A DNA stretch of 64,000 bases from JAVJST01 sp040219295 (GCA_040219295.1 JAVJST010000011.1:682001-746000); one strand, 5' to 3'. Positions 25,582-35,543 are shown, counted from the first letter of the stretch. Made by a program: numbers and translations. The notes: generated by a model not told the origin, from the sequence alone.

Positions 25582-26358
25582 ATGAAGCTGTTTTTCAATC
25601 ACATCCCGAAGGCCGGCGGCGATTCGGTCCACCAGGTCCTCGGCCGGGCGTTCGGCCGCTTCTACGCCAACCTCAACACCAACGGCTTCGGCCAGATCGG
25701 CCGCGCCACCCCGCTCGAGGCGCTGATGCGCTACACGCGCTCGCCCAACCTGCTGGCGCTGGGCGCCCACGCGCAGTCCCCGGACGAGTTCGTGCGCCAT
25801 GAGTTGCTGGAAACCTGCCTCGGCGTCTCGATCGTCCGCGATCCCGTCGCCCGCCTCGGTTCCTACTACGCGTTCGTCAAGGGGGCGGCCCACCTGCCCT
25901 ATCACGCGCTCGCCAACGAGGTCGGCATCGACGCGTTCTTCGAGACGATGCTGAAGGATGAGAGCCACGGCTTCACCCTGCCGTCGCAGCGCTCCCAGCT
26001 GATGTACGAAATTACCGCCAGGCTGTCGGGCGAGGTCGGCGAGGCCGAGAGCATCGGCGCCATCCGGCGGTTTTTCGACCGCCATTATCTTCTGGTCGGC
26101 GTGACCGAGCGCATGGACCTGTTCTACGACCGGCTGCAGACCATGCTGCGCACGATCCTTCACCGGCCGGGACTGGTCGTCGAACAGGTGCACGCGAACC
26201 GCACCGGCGGCGGCGCGGCGGCGATGCTGTCGCCGGAGAGCATGCGGACGTTCCGCGACCGGGTGTCGACCGACATCGACCTTCACGCCCATCTCAGCGA
26301 CGAAGGCGTCTACTACAACGAACCGCTGGTCGCCGAACTGGCGAAACTGTTCCGCTGA
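25582..26358 (+). CDS. Sulfotransferase family protein
   Basis: A 258-residue PAPS-dependent sulfotransferase-like protein. The 5'-phosphosulfate loop is FNHIPKAGGDSVHQVL (residues 5-20) and the 3'-phosphate motif is GVSIVRDPVARLGSYYAF. This resembles the Sulfotransfer_2/heparan-type family in bacteria that often modify surface glycans. The acceptor substrate is unknown. No signal peptide is visible, consistent with cytosolic PAPS use. A GAGGGGAAG sequence precedes ATG 25582. It is separated from tRNA-Gly by 120 bases. Confidence 0.8.
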   Translation: MKLFFNHIPKAGGDSVHQVLGRAFGRFYANLNTNGFGQIGRATPLEALMRYTRSPNLLALGAHAQSPDEFVRHELLETCLGVSIVRDPVARLGSYYAFVKGAAHLPYHALANEVGIDAFFETMLKDESHGFTLPSQRSQLMYEITARLSGEVGEAESIGAIRRFFDRHYLLVGVTERMDLFYDRLQTMLRTILHRPGLVVEQVHANRTGGGAAAMLSPESMRTFRDRVSTDIDLHAHLSDEGVYYNEPLVAELAKLFR

Positions 26359-26376
26359 CGGCCGGCGGCTCCCGGA

Positions 26377-27003
26377 TCAGGGATAGCTGTCGCGGAACGG
26401 GTCGAACAGCGAGCGCTGGTGCTTGAAGGTTTCCGACAGGGTTTCCATGCGCTCGCCCAGGGCCGGTTCGCGGAATCCGATCAGGTTGAACGGAAACGCC
26501 GCTCCGAGCCGGGCGGTCAGCAGGTCCGGCGAGGCATCCAGTTTCCACATGTGCGGCATGACGTCGTTGCGGTACCAGGTCGACACCCAGCAGGCGTAAC
26601 CCGAACCGTGCAGCGTTTCGGCCAGGGCGGCGGCGGCCTCGAGCATGCGGTCGCCGCTTTCGGGCAGCAGGAAGGCGCCGCCGTCGATCGGACTCGAGAC
26701 GAAGTTGGCCTTGACGACGGCCGGGCGATCCCGACCGATCAACGCGATATGGTCCGGCGTGAAGGCGGCGAGATCGCCGAGGACCATCGCGACGGAACCG
26801 GGCGCCGGCGGCCATTCCGGGAAGTCGATGTCTAAGGCCCCGAGGTCGACCGCCTCGGCGGCCATCAGCCCGTTGATCGCGACCCGCCAGCCGGCGCGCT
26901 GGAAGAGTCCGAACTCGTCGGCACGGCGAACCGAAAGCAGCAGCACGCGCCGCTCGAGCGGCGCATCGGCGAGTGCGGCGAACAGAAAGGTATCGTCGAA
27001 CAT
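26377..27003 (-). CDS. Hypothetical protein of unknown family
   Basis: A 208-residue soluble protein that I do not recognise. It begins MFDDTFLFAALADAPLERRVLLLSV and carries a possible Rossmann-like start (VLLLSVRRADEFGLFQ), a middle segment SGYACWVSTWYRNDVMPHMW and an aromatic C-terminus ending FDPFRDSYP. No signal peptide or membrane segment. ATG 27003 was chosen over an upstream ATG at 27033. It is convergent with the sulfotransferase (18-base gap) and divergent from the methyltransferase, so no operon partner suggests a role. Confidence 0.6.
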   Translation of the reverse strand: MFDDTFLFAALADAPLERRVLLLSVRRADEFGLFQRAGWRVAINGLMAAEAVDLGALDIDFPEWPPAPGSVAMVLGDLAAFTPDHIALIGRDRPAVVKANFVSSPIDGGAFLLPESGDRMLEAAAALAETLHGSGYACWVSTWYRNDVMPHMWKLDASPDLLTARLGAAFPFNLIGFREPALGERMETLSETFKHQRSLFDPFRDSYP

Positions 27004-27128
27004 CTCGCAGTTCCCCGGCGGCCCGCCGTCCACTCAAGGCCAGCGGCCCGCCGACTTCAAGAAATATTAATGTCGAGCAGCCCTTATGAGGCGACGTTTC
27101 CCATTGTTCCGCATAGGGCGCGACGACG

Positions 27129-27887
27129 ATGATCCGACTGGCGACGACCCGTGACCTGATCGAGCTCAAGGCGAAGTATCGCGACAAGTGGCTCACGGAG
27201 GAGGACCACGCGATCACCAAGCTGCGCGACCCGACCTGGACCTTGACCGAGGATGCGCAGTGGGGCCTCAAGCAGATGGGCAGCCTGTTCTGCTGGGACG
27301 CGATCGCCACGCGAAAGCCGAAGACCCTGCTCGAGGTCGGCGCCGGATACGACCTGACGTTTGGCCGCCGGATGACCGACGACCAGGAATTCTGGATCGC
27401 CGATACCAAGGGGTTCTATCCCCAGAACCTGCTCGACGAGGCCAACAAGGTGCGCAAGGCCCGCTTCGTCGATACCCTCGTCGGAAAGTTCCACCCGGAG
27501 CTGCCGGAGAACTACTTCGACATCGTTTTCTCGGTGTCGGCGCTCGAGCACTCGAACCACGACATGATCCCGAACATCTGCAAGGACATGTTCCGGGTGA
27601 CCAAACCGGGCGGCGTGTCGGCGCACTCTATCGACGTGCACGGCTGCTACACCGAGGGGATCGCGAAAATGTGGTTCGAGGCCGCGCAGGCCGCCGGGTT
27701 CCTGATTGCCGGCGGTTTTGGCGAGAACCGCTGGATCATCTCGCCGGACCGCGGCTCCTCGGTGCTGAGCGAGTCGCTGTCGCGGGTCTTCCTGAACTAC
27801 GAAGGCCGGCGCGAGGACCCGTGGACCGATCCGGTCATCCCGATGGGCCCCTACGGCACCATTCTACTGCTCGCCGAGAAACCCTAG
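27129..27887 (+). CDS. Class I SAM-dependent methyltransferase
   Basis: A 252-residue protein with a Rossmann methyltransferase core. The SAM motif is TLLEVGAGYDLTFGRR (about 66-81), followed by FWIADTKG, the motif-IV-like stretch YFDIVFSVSALEHSNHDMIP and MFRVTKPGGVSAHSID. It resembles methyltransferases associated with glycan or lipid modification, but the substrate cannot be read. The N-terminal 50 residues are helical and charged. It stands alone: the next gene is convergent 3 bases later. Confidence 0.8.
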   Translation: MIRLATTRDLIELKAKYRDKWLTEEDHAITKLRDPTWTLTEDAQWGLKQMGSLFCWDAIATRKPKTLLEVGAGYDLTFGRRMTDDQEFWIADTKGFYPQNLLDEANKVRKARFVDTLVGKFHPELPENYFDIVFSVSALEHSNHDMIPNICKDMFRVTKPGGVSAHSIDVHGCYTEGIAKMWFEAAQAAGFLIAGGFGENRWIISPDRGSSVLSESLSRVFLNYEGRREDPWTDPVIPMGPYGTILLLAEKP

Positions 27888-27890
27888 ACC

Positions 27891-28460
27891 TCAGCGCACC
27901 GGCATCGGCAGGAAGACTTCCGCCGTTTCGGTAATGCCCTGCTTGATCTCGAACGAGGCGATGCCGATCAGGTAGAGTACTTTCTTGCCGCTCTCGTCGA
28001 TGCGGCTGTCGCTTGCCGGGATGATCAGCAGATCCTGGGCGCCGCGTTCGATGCCGCGAACGTTGAACTCGTAGGACGATTCGCGCTGGCGGAAGTAAAG
28101 CTCGCTTCGGTCGGCGCAGCGCCGGTAGAGGTCGCGCATGGTGGTGACGTCGCGGTCGCCCCGGTAGACGTCCTCGAGGCGGCGGCCCTGGACATTGGTG
28201 CCGAAGTGCTCATCGATCATCGTGCCGCTGAACTTGATGAGCAGGCCGTCCGCGTATCCGTTCCGGAGGTCGATGACGAACATGTTCCGCACCAGGTCCG
28301 GCACCCGCATCGGATCGATGCGGGTGTAATCGGGCAGTCCCCCGTCGGGCGCGGCAGCAAGGACGAAGTCGACGAATGCCCACGTGCCCGAGTTGTCGGT
28401 CAGCGACCGGATTCCCTCGCTGATCACCTCCGCTCCAGCCGATGGCATGCCCAACGTCAT
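27891..28460 (-). CDS. PAS_5-type (DUF1486) protein
   Basis: A 189-residue single PAS-like domain protein of the family abundant in Rhodospirillales and other alphaproteobacteria (PF07310). Typical positions are FVDFVLAAAPDGGLPDYTRIDP, LVRNMFVIDLRNG, LLIKFSGTMIDEHFGTNVQG (the family usually reads YRLxGTxVxxxxGxDLTG) and YRRCADRSELYFRQ. Its ligand and partner are unknown. It is divergent from the glutamate dehydrogenase gene across 182 bases. Confidence 0.82.
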   Translation of the reverse strand: MTLGMPSAGAEVISEGIRSLTDNSGTWAFVDFVLAAAPDGGLPDYTRIDPMRVPDLVRNMFVIDLRNGYADGLLIKFSGTMIDEHFGTNVQGRRLEDVYRGDRDVTTMRDLYRRCADRSELYFRQRESSYEFNVRGIERGAQDLLIIPASDSRIDESGKKVLYLIGIASFEIKQGITETAEVFLPMPVR

Positions 28461-28642
28461 TCCTCCCGTTTCGCGCCAGCGCGCGTCCGCTCCGGCAACA
28501 TGCCGCGCCGGGCGCGCAAAAACCAGCCAGCAAAACCAGACAATGGCCCGCCTTCCGTCGCGACCCGGATTGGTCTAACCTCGATACGGCGGGCGGGTCA
28601 AACCGCCCCTTTGATCCTTTTGGGGGACACGAGGAGACGACC

Positions 28643-31600
28643 ATGGCGTCGACCAGCGAACAATCTCTGCAGCGGCTCATCGGACGCATCGCGTCCCAGG
28701 CATCGAAAGGGCAGAGCAAGGCCCGGAAGTCGCAGACCAGCCTGTTTGCCGAGCAGTACTACCGGCACGTTTCGCCGCACGACGTGGTCGAACGCGAAGA
28801 CGCCGATCTCGCCGCGATCGCCGTCGGTCACCGCGCGCTCGGGGACCAGCGCCGTCCGGGCGAAGTCAAGCTCGACATCTTCAACCCGAGCAAGAAGTCG
28901 CACGGCTGGACGGCGGAACGCACAGCCATCCAGATCGTCAACGACGACATGCCGTTTCTCGTCGATTCGGTGACCGCAGCGATTCAGAGCCTGGAGCTTT
29001 CCGTGCACGTCGTCTTCCACCCGATCATCCAGATGACGCGCGACAGCAAGGGCAGGTGCAAGCAGATCTGCGAGGCCGGTCTCGGTGATCCGGACGTGCT
29101 GCGCGAGTCGTTCATGCACCTCGAGATCACTCACCAACCCCACGAAGGCCACGCCAGGATACGCAAGAAACTGCTGCAGGTCCTCGAGGATGTGCGCAAC
29201 GCGGTCAACGACTGGCGCCCGATGCGTCACCGCATGTGGTCGCTGATCGAGGAGCTCGAGTCGGGCGGCGCCGCCGGTTCCAGCGCCGAGCAGGTCGCGC
29301 AGACCCGAGAGTTCCTGAGTTGGATCCATGACAACCACTTCACCTTTCTCGGCTTCCGCGATTACAAGTTCACCGGCTCGGGAAAGACCCTGAAGGCGTC
29401 GATCGAGCCCAGGTCGGGTCTCGGCGTGCTGCGCGATCCGAAGGTCCGGGTTTTCAAGGCCATCGGCAACGACAAGAGCGCGCTGCCCGAAGTGCCGGTC
29501 TTCGTGCGCCACCGGGAACTGGTGATGGTGACCAAGACGCAGACCCGCGCGACCGTGCATCGCCGCGTGCACATGGACGCCATCGCCATCAAGCGCCTCG
29601 ATGCCAAGGGAAACCTGATCGGCCAGCGCCTGTTCGTCGGCCTGTTCACCTCATCCGCCTACAACCGCACGCCGCGCGAGATACCGATGCTGCGCGAGAA
29701 GCTCGACCGCGTCGTCCAGCGCGCCGGATTCCGCCCGGCGAGCCACGACGGCAAGGCGCTGATGAACATCCTCGAGACCTATCCCCGCGATGAGCTTTTC
29801 CAGGTCTCCGACGACGACCTGTACCGAACGGCCATCGGCATCCTGCATCTGCAGGAACGCCAGCGCGTCGCGCTCTTCGTCCGAGCCGACGATTTCGAAC
29901 GGCACATGTCGTGCCTGGTTTTCATTCCGCGCGACCGCTTCAATTCCGACCTGCGCGCGCGGATCGGCGAAATCCTGGCGGCGCGCTTCGACGGCCGGGT
30001 CTCGGCGTTCCGCGTACAGTTCGGCGACGGCCCGCTGGCCCGGGTGCACTACATCATCGGCACCACGCCGGGCAGCATTCCCGCTCACGACCTGAACGAC
30101 ATCGAGGCCGAGCTGGCCGATGCCGCGCGGTCGTGGTCGGACAAGATTTCGGAAGCCTTCGTCAACCTGTACGGCGAGCGGGTCGGCATGGCGCATCACG
30201 CGCGCTTCGAGAAGGCGTTCGCCGCCGCTTACCAGTACCGGTACTCCGCCGAGGACGCCGTCGAGGACGCGGCCATGGTCGACTACGTGCTGGCGACCGG
30301 CGACATCGGCATGAACCTCTATGACGCCGATGGCAGCGCGCCGCACCAGGTTCGTTTCAAGCTGTATCACCCGGACCACCCGATCCCGCTGTCCGACGCC
30401 TTGCCGATGTTCGAGCACATGGGCTTCCGCGTCGTCGAGGAATCGCCGCACGAGGTTTCGCCGGCGTGCGAGCCGCAACGCGCGGTGATGATCCACGACT
30501 TCGGCCTCGCCACCCGCGACGGTCGGCCCGTCCACGTCGAGCAGATCCGAGAGAACTTCCACGAAGCGTTCCACCGCGTCTGGCGCGGCGAGATCGAGAG
30601 CGACGGTTTCAATGCGCTGGTCTGCCGGGTCGGCCTGACCTGGCGCCAGGTCGCCGTGCTGCGCGGCTATTGCAAGTACCTGCGCCAGGCCGGCATCCCG
30701 TTCTCCCAGACCTACATGGAACAGACGCTGTCGCGGAATCCCGAACTGGCCTGCGAGGTCGTCAAGCTGTTCGAGGTGCAGTTCAATCCGAAGGGCCCGA
30801 AGAACCGCAACGCAGCGGCGGGGCGAATCCGCCAAGCGTTCGAGGCCGCGCTGGAAAGCGTCGCGAGCGCCGACGAGGACCGCATCTTGCGGCGTTTTCT
30901 CAATGCCGTCGAGAGCACGCTCCGGACAAACTACTACCAGGTCGCGGCAGACGGCGAACCGAAGCCATACATCTCGTTCAAGTTCGATTCCCGCGCCCTC
31001 GAGGAACTGCCGCTGCCGCGGCCGCTGCGCGAAATCTTCGTCTACAGCCCGCGGGTCGAGGGCGTTCACCTGCGATTCGGCCTGGTCGCGCGCGGCGGCT
31101 TGCGCTGGTCAGACCGGTTCGAGGATTTCCGCACCGAGGTTCTCGGCCTCGTCAAGGCGCAACAGGTCAAGAACGCGGTCATCGTGCCGGTCGGCTCCAA
31201 GGGCGGGTTCGTGGTCAAGCGGCCGCCGGTCGAGGGCGGCCGCGAGGCGTACCTCGCGGAAGGCATCGCGTGCTACAAGCTGTTCATCTCCGGCCTGCTC
31301 GATATCACCGACAACATCAAGGGCTCGAAGGTCGTGCCGCCGAAGAACGTCTTGCGCCGCGACGGCGACGACCCCTATCTCGTCGTCGCCGCGGACAAGG
31401 GAACGGCGACGTTCTCGGACATCGCCAACGGGGTGTCGCTCGAGTACGGCCACTGGCTCGGCGACGCGTTTGCCTCCGGCGGTTCGCAGGGCTACGACCA
31501 CAAGGGCATGGGCATCACCGCCCGCGGCGCGTGGGAGTGCGTCAAGCGGCACTTCCGCGAGATCGGCACCGACATCCAGAACGAGGACTTCTCCGTCATC

Positions 31601-33487
31601 GGCGTCGGCGACATGTCCGGCGACGTGTTCGGCAACGGCATGCTGCTGTCGAAGCACATTCGGCTGATCGGCGCCTTCAACCACATGCACATCTTCATCG
31701 ATCCGAATCCGGATGCCGGCAGGACGTGGAAGGAACGCAAGCGGCTGTTCGACATGGGCCGGTCGTCGTGGACCGATTACGACAAGAAGCTGATTTCCAA
31801 GGGTGGCGCGATTTACGAGCGCAGCGCCAAGTCGCTCAAGCTCACGCCCGAGATCAAGAAGCTATTCGGTATCGACAAGGACACGGTGACGCCGAACGAA
31901 CTGCTCAAGATCATGCTGCGCGCGGGAGTCGACCTGTTGTGGTTCGGCGGCATCGGGACCTACATCAAGTCGTCGAGCGAGAGCAACGCGGACGCCGGCG
32001 ACCGCGCCAACGACGCAATCCGGATTAACGGATCGGACGTCGGCGCCAAGGTCATTGGCGAAGGCGCCAATCTCGGCGCGACCCAGCTCGGCCGCATCGA
32101 GTACGGCCTTCAAGGCGGTCGATCCAACACCGACGCCATCGACAACTCCGCCGGCGTCGATTGTTCGGATCACGAGGTCAACATCAAGATCCTCCTCGAT
32201 GCGGAAATGCAATCGGGCGGTCTGGGCGAGAAGCAGCGCAACAAGCTGCTGGCCGACATGACCGAGGAGGTCGCCGCACTCGTCCTCGTCGACAACTATC
32301 AGCAGAGCCAGGCGATCTCGATGGCGCAGGCCATGGGGTGCGAAGCGCTCGAGGGTCAGAAGCGCCTGATGCGCGATCTCGAACGCCGCGGGCGGCTCGA
32401 CCGGATCGTCGAGTTCCTGCCGAACGACGAGGACATCGACGAACGGCTGAATCGCGGCGTCGGCCTGACGCGGCCGGAACTCGCGGTGCTGCTGTCGTAC
32501 GCCAAGCTGTGGTTGTACGACCAGATCCTCGAATCGGACGTGCCGGACGATCCGGCGATGACCGCGGACCTGATCCGTTACTTCCCGACGCCGCTCGGCG
32601 AAAAGTACCGGAGCGGTATTCTCAAGCATCGCCTGCGCCGCGAGATCGTCGCCACGCGGATCACCAATTCGTTGATCAATCGGACGGGCGAACAGTTCGT
32701 TCACCGCTTCATGGAGCGCACCGGCATCGGCCCGGCGAACATTACCCGGGCCTACATCATCGCCCGCGAGGTCTACGGCGTGCGGCCCATCTGGGCGGCG
32801 ATCGAGAGTCTCGACAACAAGGTCCCGGCGTCGGTCCAGACCGCCATGCTGCAGGACGTCTACAATCTTCTGGAACGCGGTACGCTGTGGTTCCTCAGAA
32901 ACGGCGACAAGGGCCTGGTGATCGACGATCACATCCGTCGGTACGGACCGCCCCTCGCCGAACTGGGCGACACCGTGATGAAGATCATCCCGGAGCGCTA
33001 CCGGTCGGATCTCGACAGACGCGCCGCACCCTACGAGGACGCCGGCGTGCCCCGTGCGACGGCAACCCGGGTCGCCGGCCTCGTCAATATGGTGCCGGGC
33101 TGCGATATCGTGCGCATCGCCGAGGCCGCCAAGTCACCGGTCGCGGCGGTCGCCAAGGCGCATTTCGGCGTCGGCTCGCATTTCCGGCTCGGGCGCCTGC
33201 GGGCGGCGGCCGAAAAGCTCGGCGCCGACGGACATTGGCGGCAACTCGCGGTCGACGCGCTGATCGAGGAAATCTACGGTCACCAGTCGGCGCTGACCGC
33301 GCGGGTCATGACGATGCCGGGGGCGAGGAGCGATTCCGACAAGGCGTTCGACCAGTGGCTGAAGGCGAACGACGAGGTTGTCTCGCGGGCGTCGGCCATT
33401 CTCGACGAGTTGTGGACGACGGACATGGATGATCTGTCGATGATCGCCGTCGCGAGCCGTCAGTTGCGATCGCTCTACAGCGCGTGA
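28643..33487 (+). CDS. gdhB: NAD-specific glutamate dehydrogenase, large (GDH-180) type
   Basis: Oxidises glutamate to 2-oxoglutarate and ammonium with NAD. The 1,614-residue length is that of the L_180 family. Regions in order: an N-terminal ACT-like regulatory half (about 1-700), the catalytic core with WSDRFEDFRTEVLGLVKAQQVKN and VIVPVGSKGGFVVKR (about 820-860), DKGTATFSDIANG, ITARGAWECVKRHF and the nucleotide-binding GVGDMSGDVFGNGM (about 987-1000), and a long C-terminal helical half. ATG 28643 has GAGGAGA 8 bases upstream; the open frame further upstream is shadow. It likely works in glutamate catabolism; the symbol follows common usage for this type. Confidence 0.95.
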   Translation: MASTSEQSLQRLIGRIASQASKGQSKARKSQTSLFAEQYYRHVSPHDVVEREDADLAAIAVGHRALGDQRRPGEVKLDIFNPSKKSHGWTAERTAIQIVNDDMPFLVDSVTAAIQSLELSVHVVFHPIIQMTRDSKGRCKQICEAGLGDPDVLRESFMHLEITHQPHEGHARIRKKLLQVLEDVRNAVNDWRPMRHRMWSLIEELESGGAAGSSAEQVAQTREFLSWIHDNHFTFLGFRDYKFTGSGKTLKASIEPRSGLGVLRDPKVRVFKAIGNDKSALPEVPVFVRHRELVMVTKTQTRATVHRRVHMDAIAIKRLDAKGNLIGQRLFVGLFTSSAYNRTPREIPMLREKLDRVVQRAGFRPASHDGKALMNILETYPRDELFQVSDDDLYRTAIGILHLQERQRVALFVRADDFERHMSCLVFIPRDRFNSDLRARIGEILAARFDGRVSAFRVQFGDGPLARVHYIIGTTPGSIPAHDLNDIEAELADAARSWSDKISEAFVNLYGERVGMAHHARFEKAFAAAYQYRYSAEDAVEDAAMVDYVLATGDIGMNLYDADGSAPHQVRFKLYHPDHPIPLSDALPMFEHMGFRVVEESPHEVSPACEPQRAVMIHDFGLATRDGRPVHVEQIRENFHEAFHRVWRGEIESDGFNALVCRVGLTWRQVAVLRGYCKYLRQAGIPFSQTYMEQTLSRNPELACEVVKLFEVQFNPKGPKNRNAAAGRIRQAFEAALESVASADEDRILRRFLNAVESTLRTNYYQVAADGEPKPYISFKFDSRALEELPLPRPLREIFVYSPRVEGVHLRFGLVARGGLRWSDRFEDFRTEVLGLVKAQQVKNAVIVPVGSKGGFVVKRPPVEGGREAYLAEGIACYKLFISGLLDITDNIKGSKVVPPKNVLRRDGDDPYLVVAADKGTATFSDIANGVSLEYGHWLGDAFASGGSQGYDHKGMGITARGAWECVKRHFREIGTDIQNEDFSVIGVGDMSGDVFGNGMLLSKHIRLIGAFNHMHIFIDPNPDAGRTWKERKRLFDMGRSSWTDYDKKLISKGGAIYERSAKSLKLTPEIKKLFGIDKDTVTPNELLKIMLRAGVDLLWFGGIGTYIKSSSESNADAGDRANDAIRINGSDVGAKVIGEGANLGATQLGRIEYGLQGGRSNTDAIDNSAGVDCSDHEVNIKILLDAEMQSGGLGEKQRNKLLADMTEEVAALVLVDNYQQSQAISMAQAMGCEALEGQKRLMRDLERRGRLDRIVEFLPNDEDIDERLNRGVGLTRPELAVLLSYAKLWLYDQILESDVPDDPAMTADLIRYFPTPLGEKYRSGILKHRLRREIVATRITNSLINRTGEQFVHRFMERTGIGPANITRAYIIAREVYGVRPIWAAIESLDNKVPASVQTAMLQDVYNLLERGTLWFLRNGDKGLVIDDHIRRYGPPLAELGDTVMKIIPERYRSDLDRRAAPYEDAGVPRATATRVAGLVNMVPGCDIVRIAEAAKSPVAAVAKAHFGVGSHFRLGRLRAAAEKLGADGHWRQLAVDALIEEIYGHQSALTARVMTMPGARSDSDKAFDQWLKANDEVVSRASAILDELWTTDMDDLSMIAVASRQLRSLYSA

Positions 33488-34755
33488 CCCAAGCGCCGGC
33501 CATGCCGTCGACGCGGCGCGGACTCGTCGCTTGGTGCCTCTATGACTGGGCCAATTCGGCGTATCCAACCGTCATCATGACGTTCGTCTTCGCGGCCTAC
33601 TTTACCGAGGGCGTCGCGACCGACACCGCCGCGGGCACGGCCGCCTGGGGCTACGCCGTCAGCCTGTCGGCCATCGCCATCGCCATCCTGGGGCCGGTGT
33701 TCGGCGCCATCGCCGACAATGTCGGTCGGCGCAAGCCGTGGCTGCTGGTCATGACCCTGACGTGCGCCGCCGCCGCGGCGGCGCTGTGGACGGTCGAGCC
33801 CGATCCCTCGTTCGTACTCACCGCCCTGGTGCTGGTTGCCGTCGGCAATGCCGCGTTCGAAACCGGCATGGTGTTCTACAACGCCATGCTCGCCGACATC
33901 GCGCCCGCGGGCATGGTCGGCCGGCTGTCCGGCTGGGGCTGGGGTCTGGGTTACCTCGGCGGGCTTTCGTGCCTGGCGCTGGTGCTCGTCGGCTTCGTGC
34001 AGACCGAGACGCCGTGGTTCGGTCTCGACAAGGATGCGGCCGAACACGTTCGCGCCGTCGGGCCCGTGGTCGCGGTATGGGTGTTGGTGTTCGGCGCCGC
34101 GCTGTTCGTGCTGACGCCCGACAAGCCGTCGACCGGAATCCGCATCGCCGAAGCCGTCGATCTCGGCATGCGTCAGCTTGTCGACACCTTCCGCAGGCTC
34201 GGCCGGTTTCGCGAGATCGTCCGGTTCCTGATCGCCCGCATGATCTATACCGACGGGCTCAACACCCTGTTCGCGTTCGGCGGCATCTATGCCGCCGGCA
34301 CGTTCGGCTTCGGGTTCGAGGACCTGATCCTGTTCGGCATCGCCATCAACGTGACGGCGGGGCTCGGCGCCTTCGGGTTTGCCTGGCTCGACGACCGGGC
34401 GGGCCCGAAGCGCGTCATCGTCATCTCGCTGATCGCGCTCTCGGGGCTCAGCGTCGCGATCCTGCTGGTCGAGAGCGTCACCCTGTTCTGGGTGCTCGGC
34501 CTGGCGCTCGGCATCTTCGTCGGCCCGGCCCAGTCGGCGAGCCGGTCGATGATGGCGCGCATCGCGCCGGCCGACATGCGGACCGAAATGTTCGGTCTCT
34601 ACGCCCTCTCGGGCAAGGCGACGGCGTTCGTCGGGCCGGCGGCGCTGGCCTGGGTCACGGCGGCGACGGACAGCCAGCGCTTCGGCATGGCCACCATCGT
34701 GGTCTTCCTGGTAGTCGGGTTGGTGTTGCTGCGGGGCGTGCCGGACCGCCCCTGA
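33484..34755 (+). CDS. UMF1-family MFS transporter
   Basis: A 423-residue membrane protein with about 12 predicted helices. The N-terminal WCLYDWANSAYPTVIMTFVF and the later LPAFGxxADxxGRRKPWL-like ILGPVFGAIADNVGRRKPWL are hallmarks of the UMF1/Atg22-like family of the major facilitator superfamily; substrate unknown (possibly amino acids, by analogy with Atg22). Translation probably starts at GTG 33484, whose TG overlaps the gdhB stop, or at ATG 33502. The overlap suggests co-expression with glutamate dehydrogenase, which would be consistent with an amino-acid related role, by inference. Confidence 0.87.
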   Translation: MTQAPAMPSTRRGLVAWCLYDWANSAYPTVIMTFVFAAYFTEGVATDTAAGTAAWGYAVSLSAIAIAILGPVFGAIADNVGRRKPWLLVMTLTCAAAAAALWTVEPDPSFVLTALVLVAVGNAAFETGMVFYNAMLADIAPAGMVGRLSGWGWGLGYLGGLSCLALVLVGFVQTETPWFGLDKDAAEHVRAVGPVVAVWVLVFGAALFVLTPDKPSTGIRIAEAVDLGMRQLVDTFRRLGRFREIVRFLIARMIYTDGLNTLFAFGGIYAAGTFGFGFEDLILFGIAINVTAGLGAFGFAWLDDRAGPKRVIVISLIALSGLSVAILLVESVTLFWVLGLALGIFVGPAQSASRSMMARIAPADMRTEMFGLYALSGKATAFVGPAALAWVTAATDSQRFGMATIVVFLVVGLVLLRGVPDRP

Positions 34756-34765
34756 GGCCACGCGG

Positions 34766-35446
34766 TCAGATCGCGAAACCGATGGCCGCGAGGGCGGCGT
34801 CCAGCTCTGCGAACGAGTCGATGACCCGATCGGCACCGAGCTCGCGCACCGGCTTGTTGGTGTAGCCGAAACTGACGGCGACCGACGGCACGCCCGCGTG
34901 GATCGCGGCGTCGATGTCGTTCTCGCTGTCGCCGATCATGACCGCGCGATTGCGCGAACCGCCGCACGCGGCGATGGTTTCGAGTACGTGGCCGCCGTGC
35001 GGTTTCTTGTCGGTCACCTGGTCGCCGCAGACGATGGTATCGAACCACGGGGTCAGTTCGAGCGCATCGAGAACGGGCGCCGTGGTCACCGACGGCTTGT
35101 TGGTGCAGATCGCCAGGATCGCGCCGCGATCCCGGAGGCTCCCGAGAACGTCGAACACGCCCGGGAACACCGTCGAATGAACCACCGGGTGTGCCGCGTA
35201 GAACTCAAGGAAATCGTCGGTCATCCGGTCGAGCGCTTCGGCATCGCGCCGGTGGCCGTTGTCGGTCACCGCCTGTTCCATCAGGATTCGCGCGCCCTTG
35301 CCGAGATAGCCCTTCACCTGGTCGACGGTCAGCGGCGCCATGCCCTCGGCCTCGAACACGTGGTTGACGGCATGGCAGACATCCGGCGCGCTGTGGATCA
35401 GCGTGCCGTCCAGGTCGAACAGGATGGCGGGGGTCGGGCCGGACAA
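34766..35446 (-). CDS. gph: Phosphoglycolate phosphatase-like HAD hydrolase
   Basis: A 226-residue HAD-superfamily phosphatase with nucleophile D11 in ILFDLDGTLIHSAPD, motif II ICTNKPS, motif III Lys in VTDKKPHGG and motif IV VMIGDSENDIDAAIHAGV. The subfamily pattern and cap domain (residues 20-90) match Gph, which removes 2-phosphoglycolate formed by DNA repair or oxygenation. Other small phosphate esters are possible. It lies 10 bases from the convergent end of the transporter gene and 97 bases downstream of the transaldolase-like gene on the same strand. Confidence 0.85.
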   Translation of the reverse strand: MSGPTPAILFDLDGTLIHSAPDVCHAVNHVFEAEGMAPLTVDQVKGYLGKGARILMEQAVTDNGHRRDAEALDRMTDDFLEFYAAHPVVHSTVFPGVFDVLGSLRDRGAILAICTNKPSVTTAPVLDALELTPWFDTIVCGDQVTDKKPHGGHVLETIAACGGSRNRAVMIGDSENDIDAAIHAGVPSVAVSFGYTNKPVRELGADRVIDSFAELDAALAAIGFAI

Positions 35447-35543
35447 GGGAAGGATCCTCTGACGGTCGGAGCGGATGCAGCCTTAGTACACGCTGCCCGG
35501 GCCAACGTCGAGAGGGGGCGCCGTGTGGCGGCGAAGACTGCCG

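Noticed and set aside
25462..27128. Integrated phage or element at tRNA-Gly
   Set aside because: No integrase, transposase or direct repeat of the tRNA 3' end was seen; kept only as a low-interest observation.
30466..32028. 520-codon open frame in another frame of the glutamate dehydrogenase gene
   Set aside because: Lies wholly within gdhB, with basic low-complexity composition and no ribosome site.
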